Counted from the stretch's first letter, positions 1 to 5,415 are shown. The stretch: DNA of 6,233 nt from an uncultured Acetatifactor sp. (GCA_910587755.1 CAJUNZ010000100.1:3567-9799), one strand, 5' to 3'. Translations and numbers: made by a program. The notes: generated from the sequence alone by a model not told the origin.

Positions 1-1541
1 CCTCGTTCCTGGGCGTTGAACAGGCCGTAGGTGATGGCTTCGCCGGCCTCAAAGGCGATCAGGGAGCCCTGCCTTCTGTACTGGATATCCCCCTTGTAGG
101 GAGCGTAACCGTCAAAGACAGTGTTCAGAATACCGTTGCCCCTGGTGTCCGTGAGGAATTCGCCCCGGTAGCCGATGAGTCCTCTGGCAGGGATGGAGAA
201 TTCCAGCCTGGTGCAGGTTCCGCCGGAGATGCTTCCCATGTTCCGAAGCTCCCCCTTCCGCTGGCCCAGTTTCTCGATGACGGCGCCGGCGAAATCATTG
301 GGAACGTCCACATAGGCCAGTTCCATGGGTTCCGTGCGCTTTCCTTCCTCATCGGTGTGGTAGAGGACTTCTGCCTTGCTTACAGCAAACTCATATCCTT
401 CCCTGCGCATGGTCTCAATCAGCACGGACAGGTGCAGCTCTCCCCGCCCGGACACTTTAAAGCGCTCTGTGGATTCGGTCTCCTCCACCCGCAGGGACAC
501 GTCCGTGTTCAGCTCCCGGAAGAGCCTGTCCCGAATGTGCCGGCTGGTGACATATTTTCCTTCCTGCCCGGCCAGAGGGGAGTCGTTGACCATGAACTGC
601 ATGGCGATGGTGGGTTCGCTGATCTTCTGGAAGGGAATGGGCTCAATATGGTCCGGGGAGCAGAGGGTGTCGCCGATATGGATGTCGGAGATCCCGGATA
701 TGGCCACAATGGAACCAATCTGTGCTTCCTTCACTTCCACTTTGTTCAGGCCGTTAAACTCATAGAGCTTGCTCACCTTGACACGGCTCTGTTTTTCAGA
801 GTCATGGTGGTTGCAGATAACCACGTCCTGATTTACCTTCAGGGTACCGCTATCCACTTTCCCTATTCCGATGCGGCCCACATATTCATTATAGTCGATG
901 GTGCTGATGAGAACCTGGGTGCCTTCCTCCGGGTCTCCTTCCGGGGCGGGGATATAGTTTAAGATGGTCTCAAACAAAGGCTCCATGCTTGTGCCCTCAG
1001 CCGCGGGATCCAGGGAGGCAATTCCTGCCTTGGCGGAGGCGTAGACAAAAGGGCAGTCCAGCTGAGAATCATCCGCATCCAGCTCCAGGAAAAGTTCCAG
1101 AACTTCCTCCTCCACCTCCTGGGGTCTGGCCTCCGGCCGGTCAATTTTGTTGATGCAGGCGATGACGGGCAGCTTCAGCTCCAGGGCTTTCCGGAGCACA
1201 AATTTAGTCTGGGGCATGGCGCCCTCAAAGGCGTCCACCACCAGGATGACCCCGTTCACCATCTTCAGCACCCGCTCCACTTCGCCGCCGAAATCGGCGT
1301 GCCCGGGAGTGTCCACGATATTGATCTTGGTGTCTTTATACATGACTGCGGTATTTTTGGAAAGGATGGTGATGCCCCGCTCGCGCTCTATATCGTTGGA
1401 ATCCATGACCCGTTCGGCCACATCCTGGCCGGCCCGAAATACGCCGCTCTGTTTCAAAAGCTCATCCACCAGAGTAGTCTTGCCGTGATCCACATGTGCG
1501 ATAATGGCCACATTCCGTACATCTTCTCGTTTCTGTCTCAT
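1..1541 (-). CDS. typA: Translational GTPase TypA/BipA (partial, C-terminus outside window)
   Basis: This is a ribosome-associated GTPase of the EF-G/LepA superfamily, known from the family to act in 50S assembly and in growth under cold or other stress. The visible 513 codons include every G motif: G1 AHVDHGKT (residues 15-22), switch I RERGITI (53-59), G3 DTPGHADF (77-84), G4 NKID (131-134) and G5 SAKAG (169-173). The EF-G-like domains follow. The C-terminal region carries the TypA-type stretch ARGLIGYRGEFLTDTRGNG, and the window stops at GLFNAQER. The family is about 605-615 residues, so roughly 95 are missing at the left edge. The frame is unbroken. The start is the ATG at 1541, preceded by GAGGT (1554-1550) with an 8-nt spacer. 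The gene diverges from the SSB-like gene and appears monocistronic at its 5' end. Identification is near certain. Confidence 0.97.
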   Translation of the reverse strand, partial: MRQKREDVRNVAIIAHVDHGKTTLVDELLKQSGVFRAGQDVAERVMDSNDIERERGITILSKNTAVMYKDTKINIVDTPGHADFGGEVERVLKMVNGVILVVDAFEGAMPQTKFVLRKALELKLPVIACINKIDRPEARPQEVEEEVLELFLELDADDSQLDCPFVYASAKAGIASLDPAAEGTSMEPLFETILNYIPAPEGDPEEGTQVLISTIDYNEYVGRIGIGKVDSGTLKVNQDVVICNHHDSEKQSRVKVSKLYEFNGLNKVEVKEAQIGSIVAISGISDIHIGDTLCSPDHIEPIPFQKISEPTIAMQFMVNDSPLAGQEGKYVTSRHIRDRLFRELNTDVSLRVEETESTERFKVSGRGELHLSVLIETMRREGYEFAVSKAEVLYHTDEEGKRTEPMELAYVDVPNDFAGAVIEKLGQRKGELRNMGSISGGTCTRLEFSIPARGLIGYRGEFLTDTRGNGILNTVFDGYAPYKGDIQYRRQGSLIAFEAGEAITYGLFNAQER

Positions 1542-1589
1542 GTTGATTTACCTCGTTTCCGTGCTGTGTTCCGACGGGAATTATGCCGG

Positions 1590-1606
1590 AAAAAAACAGC
1601 CGCTGT
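1590..1606 (-). promoter_or_regulatory. Short hairpin plus T run in the typA leader
   Basis: Read on the minus strand, ACAGC-G-GCTGT (1606-1596) is an inverted repeat that would fold as a 4-bp stem with a 3-nt loop. It is followed directly by a run of Ts (to 1590), inside the predicted typA leader. The stem is short for an efficient intrinsic terminator, so it could be a pause site, a weak attenuator or chance. Confidence 0.25.
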
Positions 1607-1608
1607 GT

Positions 1609-1620
1609 ATGACTTGTCAT
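1609..1620. repeat. Small palindrome ATGAC-TT-GTCAT
   Basis: Two 5-nt arms, ATGAC and GTCAT, are separated by TT. The element lies between the predicted typA transcription start and the hairpin with T run. It could be a protein-binding site or help fold the leader. It is short enough to be chance. Confidence 0.3.
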
Positions 1621-1661
1621 TAATTGTCGATGGGTTTTTTTAAAAAATCTCAAACTGCTAC

Positions 1662-1690
1662 AGTATAGCATTATTTCCCGGCAGACGCAA
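1662..1690 (-). promoter_or_regulatory. Predicted typA promoter, extended -10 type
   Basis: On the minus strand the -35 element TTGCGT (1690-1685) is followed after exactly 17 nt by the -10 element TATACT (1667-1662). The -10 carries an upstream TGC, giving an extended -10. Transcription would start near 1655 and give a leader of about 115 nt before the typA ATG. The T-run stretch and A/T-rich DNA further upstream could act as an UP-like element. This is read from sequence only. Confidence 0.65.
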
Positions 1691-1754
1691 GGCTTAATGG
1701 GAGGCACGGAATTTTTTTTACAGTTTTACATAGGAATAAAAATGGTAATAAATT

Positions 1755-1770
1755 AAATTTTTAAAAATTT
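1755..1770. repeat. 16-nt perfect A/T palindrome
   Basis: AAATTTTTAAAAATTT is its own reverse complement and sits roughly midway between the divergent genes. Such A/T tracts can act as bent DNA or UP-like elements for either promoter, or as a regulator site. Low complexity makes chance occurrence plausible. Confidence 0.4.
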
Positions 1771-1805
1771 TGACGAATAGCGCGATGAGAAAGGGTTCTA
1801 AAATA

Positions 1806-1833
1806 TTGGTTTATATTGTATAAATAGTAGTAT
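1806..1833 (+). promoter_or_regulatory. Weak candidate promoter for the SSB-like gene
   Basis: TTGGTT (1806-1811) is followed after 16 nt by TAGTAT (1828-1833). A TATAAA alternative lies at 1819-1824. TTGACG at 1770-1775 is a better -35 by sequence, but no good -10 lies at the right distance. The promoter is probably somewhere in 1770-1835, but the exact boxes are unsure. Confidence 0.25.
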
Positions 1834-1905
1834 CCATCCAAGGGAGTTTTGTCCCCCTGGAGGTGTTACCGGAAAAAGTCTTAAAAGTAAGAAGGGAGAA
1901 CGAAA

Positions 1906-2544
1906 ATGACAGATAAGGTAATTGAAAACAACCAGGTGACTATTATGGGAGAGATTGTCAGTGGCTTCAGCTTCAGCCACGAGATTTTCGGAGAAGGCTT
2001 CTACATGATGGATGTGCGCTGCAAGCGTCTCAGCGAGAGCTATGACATTATCCCGATTATGGTTTCCGAGCGGCTGATGGATGTGGGGACGGATTACACG
2101 GGCGAGTTGATCTGCGTAAACGGCCAGTTCCGCTCTTACAACCGTCATGAGGAGCGCAAGAACAGGCTGGTGCTTTCCGTGTTTGCCAGGGAGGTAAACT
2201 TTGCCTGTGAGCTGGAGGAGAGTTCCAAGACCAACCAGATTTTTCTGGACGGCTATATCTGCAAGGAGCCCATCTACAGGAAAACGCCCCTGGGCAGGGA
2301 GATTGCGGATCTGCTGCTGGCGGTGAACCGTCCTTACGGAAAATCTGATTACATACCCTGCATCTGCTGGGGCAGGAACGCCCGGTACGCCAATAATTTC
2401 AAAGTGGGAGAGCGCTGTGCCATCTGGGGAAGGATCCAGAGCCGGGAGTACATGAAAAAGCTGGATGAGGAGAATGTGGAGAAGAGAGTGGCCTTTGAAG
2501 TGTCCGTGAGTAAGCTGGAACTGGTTGAAGGAAGCGAGGAATAG
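1906..2544 (+). CDS. Tandem OB-fold, single-stranded DNA-binding-like protein
   Basis: The 212-residue protein appears to hold two OB-fold modules. The C-terminal one (about 108-206) matches the SSB/PriB pattern: a strand with LDGYICKEPIYRKTPLGREIADLLLAVNR, then DYIPCICWGRNA and the GRIQSREY strand. The N-terminal module (about 8-100) is more diverged but shows parallel landmarks, such as DIIPIMVSERL followed by VNGQFRSYNR, suggesting an ancient internal duplication. It ends in EGSEE and lacks the aromatic acidic tip (DDDIPF type) with which canonical SSB recruits partner proteins, so it is probably not the main replicative SSB. No membrane segment or signal peptide is seen. The start is supported by GGGAG at 1894-1898 and a 7-nt spacer. 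A role in DNA replication, repair or recombination is inferred from the fold; the exact function is unknown. Confidence 0.8.
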   Translation: MTDKVIENNQVTIMGEIVSGFSFSHEIFGEGFYMMDVRCKRLSESYDIIPIMVSERLMDVGTDYTGELICVNGQFRSYNRHEERKNRLVLSVFAREVNFACELEESSKTNQIFLDGYICKEPIYRKTPLGREIADLLLAVNRPYGKSDYIPCICWGRNARYANNFKVGERCAIWGRIQSREYMKKLDEENVEKRVAFEVSVSKLELVEGSEE

Positions 2545-2586
2545 TGGATTCAAAGCCCGGGCAGACCGTGCCTGAAAAAGAAAAGT

Positions 2587-2615
2587 TTGCCAAATCTGAA
2601 AAAGTATGGTATTCT
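2587..2615 (+). promoter_or_regulatory. Predicted promoter for the adenosyltransferase-like gene
   Basis: TTGCCA (2587-2592, five of six matches to TTGACA) is followed after 17 nt by TATTCT (2610-2615), with TGG just upstream giving an extended -10. It lies 43 nt after the stop of the SSB-like gene, so the next gene need not depend on read-through. Transcription would start near 2622, giving a leader of about 100 nt. Confidence 0.6.
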
Positions 2616-2639
2616 GGGAATGTAGTTTTAGCAGGCTGG

Positions 2640-2703
2640 GCAGAATGCAGGCCGCCAGGTGCCGTGGACCATGGCGGAGGCCTGTCTGGCTGCGCTTTCT
2701 TTT
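2640..2703 (+). promoter_or_regulatory. Structured leader element with terminator-like tail
   Basis: The predicted leader contains a nested inverted repeat. GCAG (2640-2643) pairs with CTGC (2690-2693), followed by a 4x5 internal loop. CAGGCC (2648-2653) pairs with GGCCTG (2679-2684), and GCCA (2654-2657) with TGGC (2672-2675) across a 3-nt bulge. GGT/ACC can close the apical part. The structure is followed by TTTCTTTT (2696-2703), then the ribosome binding site of the next gene. It could be a terminator for the SSB-like gene or an attenuator or riboswitch-like element. I do not see the cobalamin riboswitch B12 box. Alternatively, part of it might encode a 22-residue N-terminal extension from a GTG at 2659, which I consider less likely. 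Confidence 0.45.
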
Positions 2704-2724
2704 GCAGATGAAATGAGGTGCGGT

Positions 2725-3222
2725 ATGAAAAAGGGATTGATTCATATTTATGCAGGGGACGGCAGGGGAAAGTCACCGGCAGCGCTGGGCAGAGCCCTGC
2801 AGGCTGCTATAGAAGGGAAATGTGTGGTAATCATCCAGTTCCTGAAAGGGAAGGGAGTGGAGGATTCGGATTTTCTGAGGAGAATTGAGCCGGAGATTAA
2901 GCTGTTCCGGTTCGAGAAATCCGACGGAAATTTCGCAGAGCTTCCCGAAGCGAAAAAAAAGGAGGAGATTGTCAATATCAAAAACGGGGTGAACTTCGCA
3001 AAAAAAGTTCTCGCCACGGGAGAATGCGACCTGTTGATCCTGGATGAGATCCTGGGGCTGTTGGAGAAGAATATTGTGTCGGTAGACGACTTAAAGGCCA
3101 TGCTGGAATGCCGGGAGGAAACCGACATCATTCTCACCGGGATCAAGCTCAGCGACGAAATCTGTATTCTTGCGGACGAGGTCTCTAAAATAGAGACGGC
3201 AAAATTCAAGGTTTGGGAATAA
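2725..3222 (+). CDS. Diverged ATP:corrinoid adenosyltransferase family protein (CobA/CobO/BtuR type)
   Basis: The family transfers the adenosyl group from ATP to cob(I)alamin or its precursors to make coenzyme B12. The 165-residue protein opens with the family's nucleotide-binding loop, here GDGRGKSPAALGRAL (11-25; the usual form is GNGKGKTTAALG), followed by VVIIQFLKGKG. A Walker-B-like strand LLILDE (103-108) and DIILTG (134-139) also fit. It differs from classical members: Pro replaces the second Thr after the P-loop Lys, the Arg normally after the TG of the ITGR/LTGR motif is Ile, and the protein ends at KFKVWE without the usual KHxFDxGxxAQxGI(E/D)Y tail. Classical BtuR is about 196 residues. 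The ATG at 2725 is chosen because AGG at 2716-2718 (within GAGGTG, 2715-2720) lies 6 nt before it and the P-loop then sits near the N-terminus as in the family. Cobalamin adenosylation is plausible but not assured. Confidence 0.75.
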   Translation: MKKGLIHIYAGDGRGKSPAALGRALQAAIEGKCVVIIQFLKGKGVEDSDFLRRIEPEIKLFRFEKSDGNFAELPEAKKKEEIVNIKNGVNFAKKVLATGECDLLILDEILGLLEKNIVSVDDLKAMLECREETDIILTGIKLSDEICILADEVSKIETAKFKVWE

Positions 3223-3250
3223 ATGCATTGACAGCATAAATGCATTTATG
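3218..3250. repeat. Operator-like palindrome with upstream partial copy
   Basis: CATAAATGCATTTATG (3235-3250) is a perfect 16-nt palindrome filling nearly the whole spacer between the -35 and -10 of the predicted dapA promoter. An imperfect copy starts at 3218 and shares the 11-nt core ATAAATGCATT (3219-3229 and 3236-3246). The ATGCAT centres are 17 nt apart. The first copy overlaps the stop codon of the upstream gene. The position suggests a repressor operator. I cannot assign the regulator. It loosely resembles arginine-repressor-type A/T-rich boxes, but the spacing does not match paired ARG boxes. Confidence 0.55.
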
Positions 3251-3257
3251 ATAGCAT
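3228..3257 (+). promoter_or_regulatory. Predicted dapA promoter
   Basis: A consensus -35 TTGACA (3228-3233) is followed after 18 nt by TAGCAT (3252-3257, four of six matches), preceded by TGA, which makes it an extended -10. TATGAT at 3247-3252 is closer to consensus but only 13 nt from the -35, so it is disfavoured. Transcription would begin near 3264, about 250 nt upstream of the dapA ATG. Confidence 0.5.
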
Positions 3258-3347
3258 GGATTTTGTAAGACTTAGAGCGTCAAAAGCGATGCGGCTGCAG
3301 GTGTGCGGGCAGGCCGGTGCTGTCTGGACGCATCCTGTAGGATTCAC

Positions 3348-3382
3348 TCGCCGGCGCATTTGTGTCGGCGATACTATTTTTT
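3348..3382 (+). terminator. Terminator-like hairpin in the dapA leader
   Basis: TCGCCG (3348-3353) pairs with CGGCGA (3366-3371). The pairing continues inward with G-T, C-G, G-T and C-G pairs to an ATTT loop, giving a continuous 10-bp stem. It is followed by TACTATTTTTT, ending in six Ts at 3377-3382. It lies downstream of the predicted dapA promoter, so it may be a regulated attenuator. If that promoter is wrong, it would be the simple terminator of the adenosyltransferase-like gene. Confidence 0.5.
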
Positions 3383-3410
3383 GGAATTGTCTGAAAATAA
3401 CGGATACGGT

Positions 3411-3437
3411 CTGTTTTATGCAATCCCGGGAAAACAG
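3411..3437 (+). repeat. 7-bp inverted repeat in the dapA leader
   Basis: CTGTTTT (3411-3417) and AAAACAG (3431-3437) are perfect complementary arms around a 13-nt loop that ends in CCCGGG. The ACAG of the right arm could instead pair with CTGT at 3446-3449, and that CTGT with ACAG at 3462-3465, giving possible alternative folds downstream of the terminator-like hairpin. Confidence 0.35.
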
Positions 3438-3514
3438 GGAAAGGGCTGTAAGCTGGCGTACACAGTATTTGTATCGGCTATTTGGAGACAGTTCTTTAAT
3501 GCGGAGGAGAAGAG

Positions 3515-4399
3515 ATGTCTATTTTTAGGGGCTCAGGTGTGGCCATCGTCACACCTATGCATGAAGACGGCGCGGTCGATTACGAACAGTTTGCAGAGCT
3601 GATCGAGTTCCAGGCCGCAAACGGAACAGATGCCATTATTGTCTGCGGCACTACGGGTGAGGCGTCTACGCTGACCCATGAGGAACATCTGGATGTGATA
3701 AAATACTGCGTGGAGACAGTGGCGGGACGGATTCCCGTGGTGGCGGGCACAGGCTCCAACTGTACGGAGACGGCGGTCTACCTCTCCAAAGAGGCCCAGA
3801 GTGCAGGGGCGGACGGCCTGCTTCTGGTGAGTCCCTACTACAATAAGGCCACGCAGAAGGGGCTTTATGCACATTTCAGGGCGGTGGCGGAGGCGGTGGA
3901 TCTTCCCATTCTGCTCTATAATGTGCCCAGCAGGACAGGGTGCAATATTCTGCCGGAGACAGTGGTGAAACTGTGCCAGGATATGGAGAATATCGTGGGA
4001 GTCAAGGAGGCCAGCGGCAATATCACCCAGATTGCCTCTCTGGCGGCGCTGGCGGACGGAAAAGTAGACATTTATTCGGGCAATGACGATCAGATAGTGC
4101 CCATTATGGCGTTGGGAGGACTGGGGGTTATCTCTGTTCTGGCCAATGTGGCTCCGGCCCAGACTCACGAAATCTGCCAGAAATTTTTTGACGGGGATGT
4201 GGAAGGCAGCCGCAGGATGCAGCTGGAGGCCATTGAGCTGTGCCAGGCTCTGTTCTGCGAGGTCAATCCCATTCCTGTGAAGGCAGCGCTGAACCTTATG
4301 GGCAAGTGCTCCGGGGCGCTGCGGATGCCGCTGACCCCCATGGAGCCCTCCAACATGCAGCGTCTGGAAAATGCCATGAAAGCTTATGGAATACTGTGA
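3515..4399 (+). CDS. dapA: 4-Hydroxy-tetrahydrodipicolinate synthase
   Basis: This cytosolic TIM-barrel aldolase condenses pyruvate with aspartate semialdehyde, the first committed step of the diaminopimelate/lysine branch. The 294-residue length is typical. The active site is complete: Thr46-Thr47 in CGTTGEA, Tyr109 in SPYYN (the residue donated across the dimer interface in the family), Tyr135 and Arg140 in LLYNVPSRTG, and the Schiff-base Lys164 in VGVKEASGN. The IYSGNDD and GGLGVISVLAN segments also match the family. These motifs favour true DapA over the related N-acetylneuraminate lyase, and the linkage to dapB supports this. The ATG is set by GGAGG at 3503-3507 with a 7-nt spacer. A long leader with an operator-like palindrome and a terminator-like hairpin suggests control at both initiation and elongation. 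The next gene is dapB, 209 nt downstream. Confidence 0.97.
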   Translation: MSIFRGSGVAIVTPMHEDGAVDYEQFAELIEFQAANGTDAIIVCGTTGEASTLTHEEHLDVIKYCVETVAGRIPVVAGTGSNCTETAVYLSKEAQSAGADGLLLVSPYYNKATQKGLYAHFRAVAEAVDLPILLYNVPSRTGCNILPETVVKLCQDMENIVGVKEASGNITQIASLAALADGKVDIYSGNDDQIVPIMALGGLGVISVLANVAPAQTHEICQKFFDGDVEGSRRMQLEAIELCQALFCEVNPIPVKAALNLMGKCSGALRMPLTPMEPSNMQRLENAMKAYGIL

Positions 4400-4424
4400 C
4401 AGCTCCAGGATTGACCCGGCAGGG

Positions 4425-4436
4425 CACATATATGTG
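4425..4436. repeat. 12-nt perfect palindrome between dapA and dapB
   Basis: CACATATATGTG is its own reverse complement, 25 nt after the dapA stop. A TTGACC motif (4411-4416) just upstream resembles a -35, but no -10 lies at a good distance. It could be a binding site or form a small RNA hairpin; chance is possible. Confidence 0.35.
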
Positions 4437-4463
4437 ACGGCTCCCAGGCGGCGGGGCTGCGTG

Positions 4464-4487
4464 TCCCACCCTTGAACGGGGGTGGGA
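4464..4487 (+). terminator. Strong 8-bp hairpin in the dapA-dapB gap, weak tail
   Basis: TCCCACCC (4464-4471) pairs perfectly with GGGTGGGA (4480-4487) around an 8-nt loop. It is followed by TGTTTGC, a poor T tract. It may partly terminate dapA transcripts, stabilise the 3' end of a processed dapA mRNA, or lower dapB expression relative to dapA. I see no clear dapB promoter downstream, so some read-through seems likely. Confidence 0.4.
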
Positions 4488-4608
4488 TGTTTGCATATCT
4501 GAAAATCATTTCTAACCGGGCAATGCTGATGGGAGCAGGAAATCTTTGTTTTGGCAGACAGCGGGAACGGGACAGGATATCACACTACATAGTACAGGAG
4601 AGACGATT

Positions 4609-5382
4609 ATGGTAAGAATCATTATGCATGGATGTAACGGAAAAATGGGCCAGGCCATCAGCGGACTGTTGGCGGAGGATAAGGATGCCAGACTGGTGGC
4701 CGGAGTGGATCTGCGGGATGACGGACACAATCCCTATCCCGTCTTCAATAAAATCAGTGAGTGTGATGTGAGGGCGGACTGCCTGATTGACTTTTCCATC
4801 GCTTCCGCCGTGGACAGTGTGCTGGAGTACTGTGTGGAGAAAAAGCTGCCCTGCGTGCTCTGCACCACGGGTCTGTCGGAGGAGCAGAAGAAGAAGGTGG
4901 AGGAGGCCTCCCAGAGCACGGCGATTCTCCATTCGGCCAACATGCTCCTGGGAGTAAACCTGCTGTTTAAGCTGCTGAAAAATGCGGCAACCATTCTGGC
5001 TCCTGCAGGATATGATATTGAGATTGTGGAAAAGCATCACAGCCAGAAGGTGGATGCGCCCAGCGGCACGGCCCTGGCCCTGGCCAATGCGGTGAATGAG
5101 GTGTTGGAAAACCCTTATGAGTATGTCTACGACAGGAGCAGCAGGAAGCAGGCGCGCCCCAGGAAGGAGATCGGTATCAGTGTGGTCCGGGGAGGAACCA
5201 TTGTGGGAGATCATGACGTGATTTTTGCCGGTCCGGACGAGGTGGTGACTTTCTCCCACAGGGCATATTCCAAGACCGCCTTTGGACAGGGCGCTATTAC
5301 GGCGGCAAAATTCCTGGCGGGAAAGAAGAGCGGCCTTTACAATATGGAAGATGTGATCCAGATGACCAGGGTGGAGCATTAG
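4609..5382 (+). CDS. dapB: 4-Hydroxy-tetrahydrodipicolinate reductase
   Basis: DapB reduces the DapA product with NAD(P)H to tetrahydrodipicolinate, the second step of the diaminopimelate branch. The 257-residue protein begins with the dinucleotide-binding motif GCNGKMG (8-14). CTTGLS (85-90) and SANMLLGVN (109-117) follow. The catalytic and substrate-binding segment EKHHSQKVDAPSGTA (141-155) contains His143-His144 and Lys147, matching His159 and Lys163 of the E. coli enzyme. The common Ser of the NxSxGVN motif is Leu here, a small deviation. The C-terminal FSHRAYSKTAFGQGAITAAKFL is typical. The ATG at 4609 is chosen over an in-frame TTG at 4546 because AGGAG (4596-4600) lies 8 nt before it and GCNGKMG is then near the N-terminus as usual. 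fbp starts 33 nt after its stop. Confidence 0.97.
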   Translation: MVRIIMHGCNGKMGQAISGLLAEDKDARLVAGVDLRDDGHNPYPVFNKISECDVRADCLIDFSIASAVDSVLEYCVEKKLPCVLCTTGLSEEQKKKVEEASQSTAILHSANMLLGVNLLFKLLKNAATILAPAGYDIEIVEKHHSQKVDAPSGTALALANAVNEVLENPYEYVYDRSSRKQARPRKEIGISVVRGGTIVGDHDVIFAGPDEVVTFSHRAYSKTAFGQGAITAAKFLAGKKSGLYNMEDVIQMTRVEH

Positions 5383-5415
5383 TTTCACTCCGGGGGTCCA
5401 GGAGAGGAAAAAAAT

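Larger units (their letters stand above)
1542..1905. other. Divergent intergenic region typA / SSB-like gene
   Basis: This 364-nt spacer has no convincing gene. It is much more AT-rich than its flanks. It holds the typA ribosome binding site and promoter, a short hairpin with a T run and a small palindrome in the typA leader, a 16-nt A/T palindrome (1755-1770), and the start region of the plus-strand gene. A weak imperfect hairpin (CCA/TGG and GGG/CCC arms within 1838-1860) lies in the presumed leader of the plus-strand gene. The plus-strand ribosome binding site GGGAG (1894-1898) is at the far end. Confidence 0.8.
3264..3514 (+). other. Long non-coding dapA leader
   Basis: About 250 nt separate the predicted transcription start from dapA with no convincing gene. 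Visible pairings are GATGCG (3288-3293) with CGCATC (3329-3334); GCGTC (3277-3281) with GACGC (3327-3331), which competes with the former; ATCC (3332-3335) with GGAT (3340-3343), which also overlaps it; the terminator-like hairpin at 3348-3371; and CTGTTTT (3411-3417) with AAAACAG (3431-3437). The competing stems are what an attenuator or riboswitch would need. I do not recognise the classical lysine riboswitch landmarks. The dapA ribosome binding site GGAGG (3503-3507) lies 7 nt before the ATG. Confidence 0.45.

Noticed and set aside
357..962. 201-residue open frame on the plus strand inside typA
   Set aside because: It is antisense to a clear GTPase gene, has no supporting ribosome binding site, and its translation shows no family pattern. 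It is a shadow of a GC-rich coding strand.
2558..2574. Hairpin after the SSB-like gene as its terminator
   Set aside because: A 6-bp stem with one wobble pair is followed by AAAAAG rather than Ts on the plus strand, so it does not fit an intrinsic terminator.
2659..2724. GTG start adding 22 residues to the adenosyltransferase-like protein
   Set aside because: The added segment lies in the hairpin region with no ribosome binding site in front, while the ATG at 2725 has a good one and matches the family's N-terminus.
2622..2724. Cobalamin riboswitch upstream of the adenosyltransferase-like gene
   Set aside because: No B12-box-like sequence, and the leader is too short for the known aptamer.
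1798..2745. 315-residue minus-strand open frame opposite the SSB-like gene
   Set aside because: Antisense to a gene with a good ribosome binding site and OB-fold signature; no family features.
3264..3514. Classical lysine riboswitch upstream of dapA
   Set aside because: Looked for the conserved L-box core and did not recognise it. A covariance-model search would settle this.
3256..3528. 90-residue plus-strand frame in the dapA leader, overlapping the dapA start
   Set aside because: No ribosome binding site near its ATG, no recognisable motif, and it overlaps the hairpins. A leader RNA explains the stretch better.
3533..4429. 298-residue minus-strand open frame opposite dapA
   Set aside because: Fully antisense to a complete dapA with intact catalytic residues, and rich in His/Arg/Gln as expected for a shadow frame.
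4546..4608. TTG start adding 21 residues to DapB
   Set aside because: The ATG at 4609 has AGGAG at the right distance and places GCNGKMG at the usual position.
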